A stretch of 62,426 nt of DNA, taken from positions 1 to 62,426 of the forward strand of contig NZ_FNFY01000013.1 of assembly GCF_900101075.1 (NCBI RefSeq). The letters run 5' to 3'. The stretch's first letter is position 1. The number at the start of each line of letters is the position of its first letter. The stretch is from Lacicoccus qingdaonensis (GTDB taxonomy: Bacteria > Bacillota > Bacilli > Staphylococcales > Salinicoccaceae). Below are positions 35,495 through 43,207 of the stretch, piece after piece. The notes below the pieces were generated by a model. It searched no databases and was not told the DNA's origin. It saw nothing but the letters and a program-made list of their open reading frames with translations. The translations under genes and the position numbers were made by a program.

Positions 35495-36502
35495 CTAGTT
35501 CACCGCATTCTCTTCCAGAAATTCAAGCACCATCCGGTCGCTGTCTTCACCCGCCTGGACGTTCGCTTCCTCCGTACCGCCCATCATCATTCCGGCAAGC
35601 GCCGTCGGCCCGAGGAACAGATGCCCGGCATCTTCAAAGATTTCCACCTGTGCATTGTCACCCAGGTCCTCTCCGATCTGTTTTGCCATGACATCACCCT
35701 GCCACATTGCATCGTCCCCGCCTGCAATCAGCAGGGCCTGTCCGTCAAAACTACCTGTATCGATCCTCGCCGCTTCAGAATTATCATTCATTTCTACGGC
35801 TGATTCATATGTTTCCCGGTACTTCACAGGATTCAATACAGCAAAGTCAAACATCGTCCGTGCAAACGCTCCGAAATCGGACTGTGAAAGATCGATATAG
35901 GGCAGCTCTTCACCATCATATGTCCATGATGACGCCATATCCCCTTCAAATGACAGTCCCATAAAGATATAACTCGACGGTGTGTATAATATCAGATTAT
36001 TGATTTCATCATAATAGTTAGTGAGCACCAGTCCGAGCTCAGCACCTTTCGAGGCACCGAGCAATGTGATATCAGTGCCGGCGAGATCTGCATACTCCAG
36101 GAAATCTCCAAAAAACTCCAGCGGTACCCTGTTCAGTTCATCCACCTGGTTGTCCGCCCCAAAAAAGAACATCGCATAGACTTCATATCCGTTTTCTGCA
36201 AGAAATTCAGCAGTATCCGTGTTCGGACTGCCTTCCGATCCGCCGAAGACCGCAATCGGTTCCGCATCATTTGGGTCATCCGGTATAAAATGAAAGCCAT
36301 TGGCCGCACCGTGCTCAAAATGTTCAACCGTACCGCCTTCAAATACCTCCGGATAAATTGAAAGGTCATTCACATCTTCCATGTCCCCATCAAATCCCCA
36401 CTTCTGTGTGTTATAAAAACGCATAGCAAATACCGCGGCAACGAGAACAATGATAAGTACAACCAGACTCAGTAATATTCTTATGACGATTTTCATACGC
36501 AT
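35495..36502 (-). CDS. Membrane-anchored alpha/beta hydrolase (BAAT C-terminal-like)
   Basis: 335 residues. An N-terminal membrane anchor (about 4-27) is followed by a globular domain facing outside. Nucleophile elbow GASKGAELGLVL (G-x-S-x-G), oxyanion-type AVFGGSEGSPN, C-terminal ALLIAGGDDAMW (acid) and DAGHLF (catalytic His). The pattern matches acyl-CoA thioesterase/bile-acid-CoA amino acid N-acyltransferase C-terminal-like hydrolases. Extracellular location makes a CoA substrate unlikely; a lipid or ester substrate is the better guess. Monocistronic. Confidence 0.8.
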   Translation of the reverse strand: MRMKIVIRILLSLVVLIIVLVAAVFAMRFYNTQKWGFDGDMEDVNDLSIYPEVFEGGTVEHFEHGAANGFHFIPDDPNDAEPIAVFGGSEGSPNTDTAEFLAENGYEVYAMFFFGADNQVDELNRVPLEFFGDFLEYADLAGTDITLLGASKGAELGLVLTNYYDEINNLILYTPSSYIFMGLSFEGDMASSWTYDGEELPYIDLSQSDFGAFARTMFDFAVLNPVKYRETYESAVEMNDNSEAARIDTGSFDGQALLIAGGDDAMWQGDVMAKQIGEDLGDNAQVEIFEDAGHLFLGPTALAGMMMGGTEEANVQAGEDSDRMVLEFLEENAVN

Positions 36503-36646
36503 CCCCCCTGTTATGATTTTAAACCCGTATTATAAAGTTGTATAATTACCCTTAATTATACACTATTAACTGCCAAAAACACATTGCATGTCATCAAAGA
36601 AGTCTGTTTGAAACAAAATAAAAATTATAATACCGAGGTGAAAAAA

Positions 36647-36707
36647 ATGGAATTCAACAAGCTGATACCGGACCCCCGACGGCTATCTGCTCCGGTTTAC
36701 GGATTAA
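36647..36707 (+). pseudogene. Collapsed VOC/glyoxalase-family gene (ends kept, middle deleted)
   Basis: A good ribosome site (GAGGTG) and ATG read MEFNKLIP, the usual start of small VOC (glyoxalase/bleomycin-resistance) proteins. After one frame shift the next codons read TPDGYLLRFTD and stop, which is the usual VOC C-terminus (DPDGYLLRF). Roughly a hundred codons in between are missing. Not functional. Confidence 0.7.
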
Positions 36708-36760
36708 TGTGATTTTACAGTCGTTTTCTAATAAATACCTTTCAATTTACTCCAAACCAA

Positions 36761-36785
36761 CTTTGTAATACAGTATATTACAAAG
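36761..36785 (+). promoter_or_regulatory. Palindromic operator upstream of the orphan antitoxin
   Basis: Perfect ten-base arms CTTTGTAATA/TATTACAAAG with a five-base centre, 16 bases before the antitoxin start. Ribbon-helix-helix antitoxins bind such palindromes to repress their own operon. Confidence 0.6.
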
Positions 36786-36801
36786 ACGGGAGTGATCAAC
36801 T

Positions 36802-37026
36802 ATGACTTTATCTGTAAGAATGTCCCCTGAAGAAGAAGCATTGATCAAAGAGTTTGCTGAAACGTATGATATAAGCGTATCATCACTAATCAGAACTTCG
36901 GTATTGGAAAAAATTGAGAATGAAATTGATGTCAAATTGTATGACAATTCAATGGCTGAACATTTAAATGAAGATGAATCCGTGTCTTTTGAAGAAATGG
37001 CCTCTCAATTGGGCTTGACCCCTTGA
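36802..37026 (+). CDS. RelB/DUF6290-type ribbon-helix-helix antitoxin, toxin partner deleted
   Basis: 74 residues. MTLSVRMSPEEEALIKEFAE is the ribbon strand plus first helix; ISVSSLIRTSVLEKIENEID is the second helix of a MetJ/Arc-type fold; the tail (MAEHLNEDESVSFEEMASQLGL) is the toxin-binding part. GGGAGTG precedes the ATG. A RelE toxin normally follows; here only its last codons remain (next entry), so the antitoxin is solitary. It may still repress through the palindrome at 36761-36785. Confidence 0.85.
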   Translation: MTLSVRMSPEEEALIKEFAETYDISVSSLIRTSVLEKIENEIDVKLYDNSMAEHLNEDESVSFEEMASQLGLTP

Positions 37027-37028
37027 CC

Positions 37029-37055
37029 GGACATAGAAAAGATTTTTATAAATAA
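37029..37055 (+). pseudogene. C-terminal remnant of a RelE toxin
   Basis: Codons GHRKDFYK followed by TAA match the conserved end of Gram-positive RelE toxins (VGHRKDIYK-type). They start three bases after the antitoxin stop, exactly where the toxin should be. The remaining roughly 80 codons are absent, so the toxin is gone. Confidence 0.65.
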
Positions 37056-37069
37056 ATAGAAAACACGAC

Positions 37070-37103
37070 AAGGAGCGTATCCCTGATAAGGGAAACGCTC
37101 CTT
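37070..37103 (+). terminator. Intrinsic terminator of the former RelBE operon
   Basis: Arms AAGGAGCGT/ACGCTCCTT with an inner CCC/GGG pairing, then TTCTT; it follows the RelE remnant. Confidence 0.75.
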
Positions 37104-37223
37104 TCTTCACCTCCATTTTTGTCACAAACATTGTGCCAAACCCGAACCGGGCTGTGATTGTTTATATATAGGAAAGATTTTAAAATGGAGATACCATAAA
37201 AATTATTTGAAGGGGTGACACAA

Positions 37224-37939
37224 ATGGCAGAAGAAACAAAACGTTCAGGCGGTATTCAGCGCAAGGCTCAGGCTTTCGGTTCTTTTCTAAGCAGTATGAT
37301 CATGCCGAATATCGCAGCATTTATCGCATGGGGGCTGATTACGGCACTCTTCATCGAAGACGGCTTTTTACCTAACGAGAACATCGCCGGTATGGTCGAC
37401 CCGATGATCACTTACCTGTTACCGCTCCTGATCGCATTTTCAGGGGGCCGTCTTGTCCATGACATGCGCGGTGGTGTCGTCGGTGCGACAGCGACGATGG
37501 GTATCATCGCCGCCGCAGATTCACCGATGCTTCTCGGTGCCATGATCATGGGTCCGTTAAGTGGTTATTTAATGAAGAAAGTCGATGAATTCCTTGTTCC
37601 AAGAACGAGACAGGGTCTCGAGATGCTGGTCAACAACTTCTCGGCCAGGGCGTGGACCTAATCATCAGCTGGGGTGTCCTGCCGCTGGTCAGCATATTCA
37701 TCGAACCGGCAAAAGTATTGTTCCTGAACAATGCGATCAACCACGATCAGCTTTACGAAAACAACCTGAAACATGATACACTGGCAAAACTCGTTTCATA
37801 TGCACTGCAGTTTGATAACCTGGACGACCCGGAACAGATCCGGATGACTGAGATGATCAAAGACCAGGGCATCGCAGAATTCATTAAAGAACATACGGAA
37901 CTGCCTGAACCGCTGGTCAGAGATATTATAGAAAGATAA
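37224..37939 (+). pseudogene. mtlA: Collapsed mannitol operon: PTS mannitol EIIC (mtlA) fragments joined to the end of mannitol-1-phosphate dehydrogenase (mtlD)
   Basis: From the ATG at 37224 (AAGGGGTGA upstream) it reads 146 residues of MtlA ([56 protein letters not shown]), then is out of frame. In another frame it resumes [32 protein letters not shown] (later MtlA), then jumps to NNLKHDTLAKLVSYALQFDN and MTEMIKDQGIAEFIKEHTEL, which look like an MtlD C-terminus. The first join lies at CTCGGCC, probably a short repeat shared by both flanks. The rest of mtlA, any mtlR/mtlF and most of mtlD are gone, so the product cannot transport or oxidise mannitol. Confidence 0.8.
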
Positions 37940-37940
37940 T

Positions 37941-37970
37941 AAAGCTGATGGAACATATTCCATCAGCTTT
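37941..37970. terminator. Bidirectional terminator
   Basis: Thirteen-base arms AAAGCTGATGGAA/TTCCATCAGCTTT with a four-base loop, between the mtl remnant and the convergent thioredoxin-like gene. Confidence 0.85.
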
Positions 37971-37972
37971 TC

Positions 37973-38494
37973 CTATTCCAGAACCATAAACTCCCTGTAC
38001 ATCGTTTCGTAGTTGATTGCGCCCCTCGCCACATACTGTGTCACACCTTCAGAATCGATCATGTAGGTCGTCGGATAGGCAGACAGCTGATAGCTGTCCT
38101 CCACCGTCCCTTCCTCATCCAGAAGTACCGGCATCGTCAGACCGAGTTCATCTACAAAACCCGAAACACCCTCAATATTGTTTTCAGAATGGGTCAGGTT
38201 CATCGCCAAAATGACAGCATCCTCTTCGTTATATAATCTTTCAAAGTCAGGCATTTCAGCCCGGCACGGCGGGCACCATGTCGCCCAAAAATTGATGATG
38301 ACAGGCTCTCCCCTGAAATCAGACAATTTTACAGTGTTCCCTTCAAGCGTATCCACTTCAAAGTTGGGCGCAGTCTGCCCGGGCGCCAGTCCTGCATCTT
38401 CCTGATGAGTGTCATTGTCCGATGAACCGAAAAATTCATAGAACGACCAGCCCAGCATACCCACAACTACAGCGATAATGATATATTTTTTCAT
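37973..38494 (-). CDS. TlpA/ResA-like membrane-anchored thiol-disulfide oxidoreductase
   Basis: 173 residues. N-terminal membrane anchor (about 3-22), then a thioredoxin fold outside the cell: APNFEVDTLEGNTVKLSDFRGEPVIINFWATWCPPCRAEMP with active site CPPC, and cis-Pro loop LSAYPTTYMID. ResA-type proteins reduce extracytoplasmic disulfides, for example apocytochrome c. The start overlaps the stop of a multispanning membrane protein by four bases. No CcdA or cytochrome maturation genes are nearby. Confidence 0.85.
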   Translation of the reverse strand: MKKYIIIAVVVGMLGWSFYEFFGSSDNDTHQEDAGLAPGQTAPNFEVDTLEGNTVKLSDFRGEPVIINFWATWCPPCRAEMPDFERLYNEEDAVILAMNLTHSENNIEGVSGFVDELGLTMPVLLDEEGTVEDSYQLSAYPTTYMIDSEGVTQYVARGAINYETMYREFMVLE

Positions 38495-39159
38495 CGGTCA
38501 ACTTCCTTTTCATCTTTTCGGGACGAACCATATGCGGTCGTAATCAGCACTGTCACACCCGCCGCAAGCAGCACGGCAAACCATGGCCGCATTGTATAGC
38601 CAAAGGCCGTCGCTGTGCCGTAAACAAAAAATAATACAACGATGCCGACAGTCCATGACAACACAGCAGTGATCAGCAAATACCTCTTTTCAATCCGGTT
38701 GTAAAGTACATAGAATACCAGAAATAAAACAGCGAGTACTATAAAGTAAACAAATGCATATGTATCATCATAAATGATGAAGTGTATGAACTCGTACATC
38801 ATCGATGATGTTAAAAATAAAGTGATCATCCCATCTGAAAATTCCTTTAAATCCAACCTGCCTTTTAAATTTTTATAAATGATGACAGCCGCAGTGATGA
38901 CAAGTGACGCATAAAATACCGCGGAGTCACTCGGATAGGCAAGCACCGCCAGAGGGTCCTCCAGAAAGACATCCAGATTCAATATGATCTTTATGATATA
39001 TATGAAAATGATCAGATTGATGAACTGCGACAGCAGCTCCTCCAGTATTTCCTTCTTCTTACTTTTAGCGGCTTCATTCAGCATAATATAAATGATGCTG
39101 CCGAACACTGCACTGACGGCCAGAATGACGGCTGAAATCAATGTTTCGGTAATAACCAT
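38491..39159 (-). CDS. Multispanning membrane protein coupled to the TlpA-like gene
   Basis: 222 residues with about six hydrophobic helices (for example VITETLISAVILAVSAVFGSI, FINLIIFIYIIKIIL, YAFVYFIVLAVLFLVFYVLY, WFAVLLAAGVTVLITTA) and a charged RKDEKEVDR end. It has no cysteine at all, so it cannot pass electrons by thiol exchange as CcdA/DsbD do. The four-base overlap with the TlpA-like gene shows co-translation. Role unknown. Confidence 0.7.
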   Translation of the reverse strand: MVITETLISAVILAVSAVFGSIIYIMLNEAAKSKKKEILEELLSQFINLIIFIYIIKIILNLDVFLEDPLAVLAYPSDSAVFYASLVITAAVIIYKNLKGRLDLKEFSDGMITLFLTSSMMYEFIHFIIYDDTYAFVYFIVLAVLFLVFYVLYNRIEKRYLLITAVLSWTVGIVVLFFVYGTATAFGYTMRPWFAVLLAAGVTVLITTAYGSSRKDEKEVDR

Positions 39160-39222
39160 GGCATTCCCCTCAGATTGGAATTTAACTTATCCTGTATATT
39201 ATATGTATCCGGCCATTAAGAA

Positions 39223-39246
39223 AAGCCCTCCGTTTCTGAAGGGCTT
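39223..39246 (-). terminator. Intrinsic terminator after the second BCCT gene
   Basis: Seven-base arms AAGCCCT/AGGGCTT, followed by TTCTT on the minus strand. Confidence 0.65.
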
Positions 39247-39254
39247 AAAATTTA

Positions 39255-40793
39255 TCAGTCCTGATCCTGCTTCTTGATGAAAAGCTTTCTATTGCCCGGA
39301 TTATTATACCTCGGTCTTTCCCTGCTCAAGGAGATGAAGAGCGACCATGTCATGAGTATGATGACGAGCGAGAACGGCAGTGCCGCGACAATCAGCATAT
39401 TTTGAATGGACTGCACTCCTCCGGTGTAGATCATGATGATTGCGAATGCCGATAAAATGATACCCCAGCTGACTTTGACAAAGCCCGCCGGATTTATACT
39501 GCCTTTTGTTGACAGCATACCCAGCACGAATGTGGCCGAGTCGGCCGATGTCACAAAGAATATAACAACGACCAGCACTGTAAATAAGCTCATGAAGTAG
39601 CCAAGCGGATATTGTTCCAGCATGGCAAAGGTGGCCGTCTCTGTGGCATATTCCGAAATTTGGGCAATACCGTTCAATTCAAGGTTGATCGCCGAAGCAC
39701 CGAACACTGTAAAAAATATGAACATGACCACTGAAGGCACGATCAGCACACCGATGATAAATTCCTTGATTGTACGGCCGCGGGACACACGGGCAATGAA
39801 AATACCGACGAACGGTGCCCATGATACCCACCATGCCCAGTAAAATATCGTCCAGTCGGCAACCCAGCTCATCTGACTTTCGTCATTCATCGGGAGACGC
39901 ATTCCCATTTCAAAGAAGTCAGTAATATAATTTCCGACCGAGTTCGTAAACGAATTTAAAATATAGAGCGTCGGGCCGATGATGAATAATGAGAGTAAAA
40001 TTGCAAAGGCGAGCGACATGTTCAAATTACTCAACCGTTTGAGGCCTTTATCAATGCCTGACCATGCAGACCATGTGAAAAGTACGGTTGAACCTGCGAT
40101 GATAGCAAATTGAACCGGGAAACTGGATGGAATATCAAAAAGATAGCCCAGCCCTTCATTAATCTGCATTGCACCGAATCCCAACGTCGCCGCAACACCG
40201 GTCACTGTCGCGATGACAGCTAAAATATCTATCATCTTACCGAAGAAACCCTGTGCCCATTTTTCACCGATCAGCGGTGTCAAAGTCGCACTGACAAGAC
40301 CCGGATAGCCTTTATGGAAATTGAAGTAGGCAAATGTCAGAGCGACAATCGCATACACCGCCCATGCATGGATACCCCAATGGAAAAATGAGTACTGCAA
40401 TGCTTCATCGACCGCAGCGGCAGAGCCCGGTTCTGATACCGGCGACGTTGTGAAAGCATGGCTGATCGGTTCTGCCGTTGTCCAAAAGACAAGTCCGATT
40501 CCCATACCCGCACTGAATAACATCGCAAACCAGGAAGGCAGTGAAAACTCGGGGTCCTCATCCTCTTTGCCCAGCTTGATGCTTGAGTAACGGGAAAATA
40601 ATAAGTATACACAGATGGCCAATATTATCATGATCAATAATAAGTAGTACCAGCTGAAATATGTGGAAATGAACGCCGTAATGTTTCCTGTAACCTGTTC
40701 GGTCTCTTCCGGCACGATTGCACCAAAAGCGACAAAGATTACACAGATAGAAAGTGCAATCCAGAATACCATTGAAACTGATTTTAGTTTCAT
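39255..40793 (-). CDS. BCCT-family compatible-solute transporter
   Basis: 512 residues, twelve predicted membrane helices. Motifs: AMLFSAGMGIGLVFWTTAEP, FFHWGIHAWAVYAIVALTFAY, DWTIFYWAWWVSWAPFVGIFIARVSRGRTIKEF, FFVTSADSATFVLGML. Same family as the BCCT gene at 30135 but without its long acidic tail, so the two probably differ in substrate or in activation by osmotic stress. A clear sigma-A promoter lies upstream. Substrate (betaine, choline or similar) not decidable. Confidence 0.92.
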   Translation of the reverse strand: MKLKSVSMVFWIALSICVIFVAFGAIVPEETEQVTGNITAFISTYFSWYYLLLIMIILAICVYLLFSRYSSIKLGKEDEDPEFSLPSWFAMLFSAGMGIGLVFWTTAEPISHAFTTSPVSEPGSAAAVDEALQYSFFHWGIHAWAVYAIVALTFAYFNFHKGYPGLVSATLTPLIGEKWAQGFFGKMIDILAVIATVTGVAATLGFGAMQINEGLGYLFDIPSSFPVQFAIIAGSTVLFTWSAWSGIDKGLKRLSNLNMSLAFAILLSLFIIGPTLYILNSFTNSVGNYITDFFEMGMRLPMNDESQMSWVADWTIFYWAWWVSWAPFVGIFIARVSRGRTIKEFIIGVLIVPSVVMFIFFTVFGASAINLELNGIAQISEYATETATFAMLEQYPLGYFMSLFTVLVVVIFFVTSADSATFVLGMLSTKGSINPAGFVKVSWGIILSAFAIIMIYTGGVQSIQNMLIVAALPFSLVIILMTWSLFISLSRERPRYNNPGNRKLFIKKQDQD

Positions 40794-40861
40794 GAAAATG
40801 CTCCTCTATTCACTTTTAATATTAACCGATAAACTGTTCACGGATTAATTTACAGTTTTAT

Positions 40862-40890
40862 ACTATAGACTAACCGGCGCGCTTTCTCAA
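40862..40890 (-). promoter_or_regulatory. Sigma-A promoter of the second BCCT gene
   Basis: On the minus strand TTGAGA (40890-40885), a 17-base spacer and TATAGT (40867-40862), about 68 bases before the start codon. Confidence 0.6.
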
Positions 40891-40966
40891 GGGTATATAA
40901 AAGACTTAAGGGTAAAATGTAACCGTAATTCATTATTGTATTTTACCTTGCATATTTTATGAATAT

Positions 40967-41605
40967 TCACTCATCTTTGACTACGAGACCCATTAACGCA
41001 GCCATCTGGACCGCCTGCAGACTGGAAACGATGCAGCCCGCAAGATCCTCCCTTTTAATGCTCAGCGATTCAAAATGTGAAGTGCTGATATCCACACCGG
41101 CCAAAGAGGTGTCGATAAACCTCGACTCACTCAAGTCACATTTTTCAAATTCAATATTTTTAAATTTAACATTGAAGAAATCGGCAGTGACAAAGCGCGT
41201 ATCTTCAAATGACACATTTTCAAGCTTTGACTCGTGAAACCCTGAAAAATTCAACAGCGATTCGTGGAATTTTATATGCTTCATGACGGATTCATCAAAA
41301 TTGACACCCGTCATTTTACAGTTGATGAATTCAACACGGTGCATCGACGCTTTGCTGAAATCCGTATTCGAAAAATCACAGTTGATGAAAAGGGTGTCCG
41401 TCAAATCCGCCCCGTCAAACTCATTATCCGATAAATTGCTGTCTCTGATGACCGAGCCGTATGATATGAGCCTTCTTAGATCTTCGGCTCTGAAACGGGC
41501 ATCGATAATTTCAACACCGTCAAAAATCTGGTCTTCATCTTCCTGTACAGATTTGTATGTAACACGTTCAGGTTCAGGTATTATTTTCGGCTGTTTAATG
41601 TTGAT
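40967..41605 (-). CDS. Pentapeptide-repeat protein, non-canonical start
   Basis: About 212 residues. The C-terminal 150 form a right-handed beta helix of pentapeptides A(D/N)LXX type: DFSNTDFSKASMHRVEFINC, FDESVMKHIKFHES, FSGFHESKLENVSFED, FVTADFFNVKFKNIEFEKC, DLSESRFIDTSLAGVDIST. Coding clearly continues upstream of the first TTG (at 41404) through IIDARFRAEDLRRLISYGSV to a strong AAGGAGG site at 41614-41620, yet no ATG, GTG or TTG follows it. An ATC (41605) or ATA (41611) stands where the start should be. Such proteins can act as DNA mimics at gyrase, but most have no known role. Confidence 0.75.
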   Translation of the reverse strand: MNIKQPKIIPEPERVTYKSVQEDEDQIFDGVEIIDARFRAEDLRRLISYGSVIRDSNLSDNEFDGADLTDTLFINCDFSNTDFSKASMHRVEFINCKMTGVNFDESVMKHIKFHESLLNFSGFHESKLENVSFEDTRFVTADFFNVKFKNIEFEKCDLSESRFIDTSLAGVDISTSHFESLSIKREDLAGCIVSSLQAVQMAALMGLVVKDE

Positions 41606-41691
41606 ATCTATTCCCTCCTTATTATTAAATCTCTCTGAATCATTTCATCTTAATGTTATAATTATACCAACTCTGATCAAGGTGGATGTTT

Positions 41692-42105
41692 ATGGATAAT
41701 AATGAACTGATTGAAGCAGAACACATCTGTGACCGTGCCTTGTTAAAAGTGGAAACGGCACTTGCACACTTAAAGTCAGCAAAGAGCTGGGGCACCTTCG
41801 ATATGTTCGGAGGCGGATTTCTGACCAGTTACTTTAAAACCAACAAGATTGAAAAGGCAGAGAAAGAAATTGAACAGCTGCACGGAGAGCTCAGAAAGCT
41901 GAATGAGACTTCAGATGACATCAGATATGCCCTGGATGGATTTGAAGCATTGACAAGCCTACAGAAAACACTGGATATCGGACTTGATGATATTTATACA
42001 AACTGGAAAAACCAGGAACATATCAAGCAAAATATTAAATTGCTCGAAGAACTGAAGGACAATCTGATTGAGCTTGAAAAAGATTTAATTTCTAAACATG
42101 CATGA
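41692..42105 (+). CDS. Hypothetical coiled-coil protein
   Basis: 137 residues from the ATG at 41692; the ATG two codons before sits too close to the ribosome site AAGGTGG. Helical throughout: ALAHLKSAKSWGTFDMFGGGFLTSYFKTNKIEKAEKEIEQL then heptad-rich QNIKLLEELKDNLIELEKDL. The central WGTFDMFGGGF motif also occurs in an unnamed Bacillales family. Function unknown. Confidence 0.7.
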   Translation: MDNNELIEAEHICDRALLKVETALAHLKSAKSWGTFDMFGGGFLTSYFKTNKIEKAEKEIEQLHGELRKLNETSDDIRYALDGFEALTSLQKTLDIGLDDIYTNWKNQEHIKQNIKLLEELKDNLIELEKDLISKHA

Positions 42106-42106
42106 T

Positions 42107-42130
42107 AAAACCCTCACTCCAGAGGGTTTT
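42107..42130. terminator. Bidirectional terminator
   Basis: AAAACCCTC/GAGGGTTTT type arms around a short loop, between the convergent coiled-coil and zinc-ribbon genes. Confidence 0.75.
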
Positions 42131-42132
42131 TA

Positions 42133-42321
42133 TCATTTCTTGAACTGTTCAGGTTTTTCGACTTTCATGCTTAATATCTCACCACAGTCTGTACATACAT
42201 CGGCGATAATCACACTGCCGAAAGACAAGCGCTTGTGATCCGGCCGCATTGCCGCATAACCGCTCAATATCCCCTGTTCTATATCCCTGCTCCCGCATTT
42301 TGGACACTTTTTCTCTTCCAT
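42133..42321 (-). CDS. Small zinc-ribbon protein
   Basis: 62 residues from the ATG at 42321 (GGGGAG upstream). Two CxxC knuckles, CPKCGS near residue 6 and CTDCGE near 44, separated by GILSGYAAMRPDHKRLSFGSV, a typical zinc ribbon. It begins ten bases after the macrodomain gene, so the two are probably one operon. Role unknown; possibly nucleic-acid or protein binding. Confidence 0.75.
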   Translation of the reverse strand: MEEKKCPKCGSRDIEQGILSGYAAMRPDHKRLSFGSVIIADVCTDCGEILSMKVEKPEQFKK

Positions 42322-42331
42322 TCTTCTCCCC

Positions 42332-42841
42332 CTAGTCACTATTCAACGCTGTATCATAAGCCTTCTTCGTCTCTTCATCAAATAAAACCCATGTAACCCG
42401 ATCAAAAGCATCCGGATTTTCTTCCATCATCACTTTCACTGTGTTGACCGCGATCGCTGCAGCTTTATCAACCGGGAAATGATAGACACCTGTGGAAATC
42501 GATGGAAAGGCGATATTACGTATGTCATTATCCTTCGCCACTTCCAAAGATCTCCGGTAACAGCTCGCAAGCAGATCTTCTTCGTTATTGCTTCCGCCGT
42601 TCCACACCGGACCGACCGTATGAATGACATGCCCGACCGGCAGATTGTAGCCGCCGGATATTTTCGCGTCACCCGTTTCACAGCCGCCGAGCTCCCGGGT
42701 TTCTTCAAGCAGTTCCGGCCCTGCAGCTCTGTGGATTGCACCATCCACACCGCCGCCGCCCAGGAGGCTTTTATTCGCCGCATTGACGATCGCGTCGACA
42801 TTTTCAACTTTTGTTATATCCCCAAGTTCTGTCTGAAGCAT
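42332..42841 (-). CDS. Macrodomain ADP-ribose/O-acetyl-ADP-ribose hydrolase, YmdB-like
   Basis: 169 residues, single macrodomain. Motifs: [31 protein letters not shown] (catalytic Asn/Asp and ADP-ribose loop), [39 protein letters not shown] (phosphate-binding loop). The family removes acetyl from O-acetyl-ADP-ribose and ADP-ribose from acidic residues of proteins. It lies 2.3 kb downstream of a stand-alone ADP-ribosyltransferase, on the same strand (see findings). Confidence 0.9.
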   Translation of the reverse strand: MLQTELGDITKVENVDAIVNAANKSLLGGGGVDGAIHRAAGPELLEETRELGGCETGDAKISGGYNLPVGHVIHTVGPVWNGGSNNEEDLLASCYRRSLEVAKDNDIRNIAFPSISTGVYHFPVDKAAAIAVNTVKVMMEENPDAFDRVTWVLFDEETKKAYDTALNSD

Positions 42842-42939
42842 TTTATCACTCCTTTAATACTTCTTATACCCTGAGTGATAAAATATAAATAAAATATCCC
42901 GTACATTGAAAATTTCAACATACAGGAAAGTTATCATCA

Positions 42940-43203
42940 TTAAATCATCCATGGTCTCGGATTAGTTTCCTTTTTACGAATATTGCTTTGTGGCAGCTGA
43001 TCCCTCTTTACTACTTTGGGTTTCATACCTTCGTCAATTCTTTTGACTATTTTGGAATCCATCCGACTGACATTGAAGAGTGTGAATACACGACTCGATT
43101 CTCCGCTGCATCCCGGACACTCATCACTCGCAAGATTATCGTTCATGGACTTCCACACATCATACTCCCCGCATTGTTCACATTTAAATGTATACTGTGG
43201 CAT
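42940..43203 (-). CDS. fmdB: FmdB-type zinc-ribbon protein
   Basis: 87 residues from the ATG at 43203 (GGAGTGAT upstream). FmdB domain: MPQYTFKCEQCGEYDVWKSM and ECPGCSGESSRVFT with two CxxC pairs; the tail is basic. FmdB-like proteins accompany amidase/formamidase genes and were described as putative regulators. Its start lies four bases after the formamidase stop. Confidence 0.85.
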   Translation of the reverse strand: MPQYTFKCEQCGEYDVWKSMNDNLASDECPGCSGESSRVFTLFNVSRMDSKIVKRIDEGMKPKVVKRDQLPQSNIRKKETNPRPWMI

Positions 43204-43207
43204 TAAA

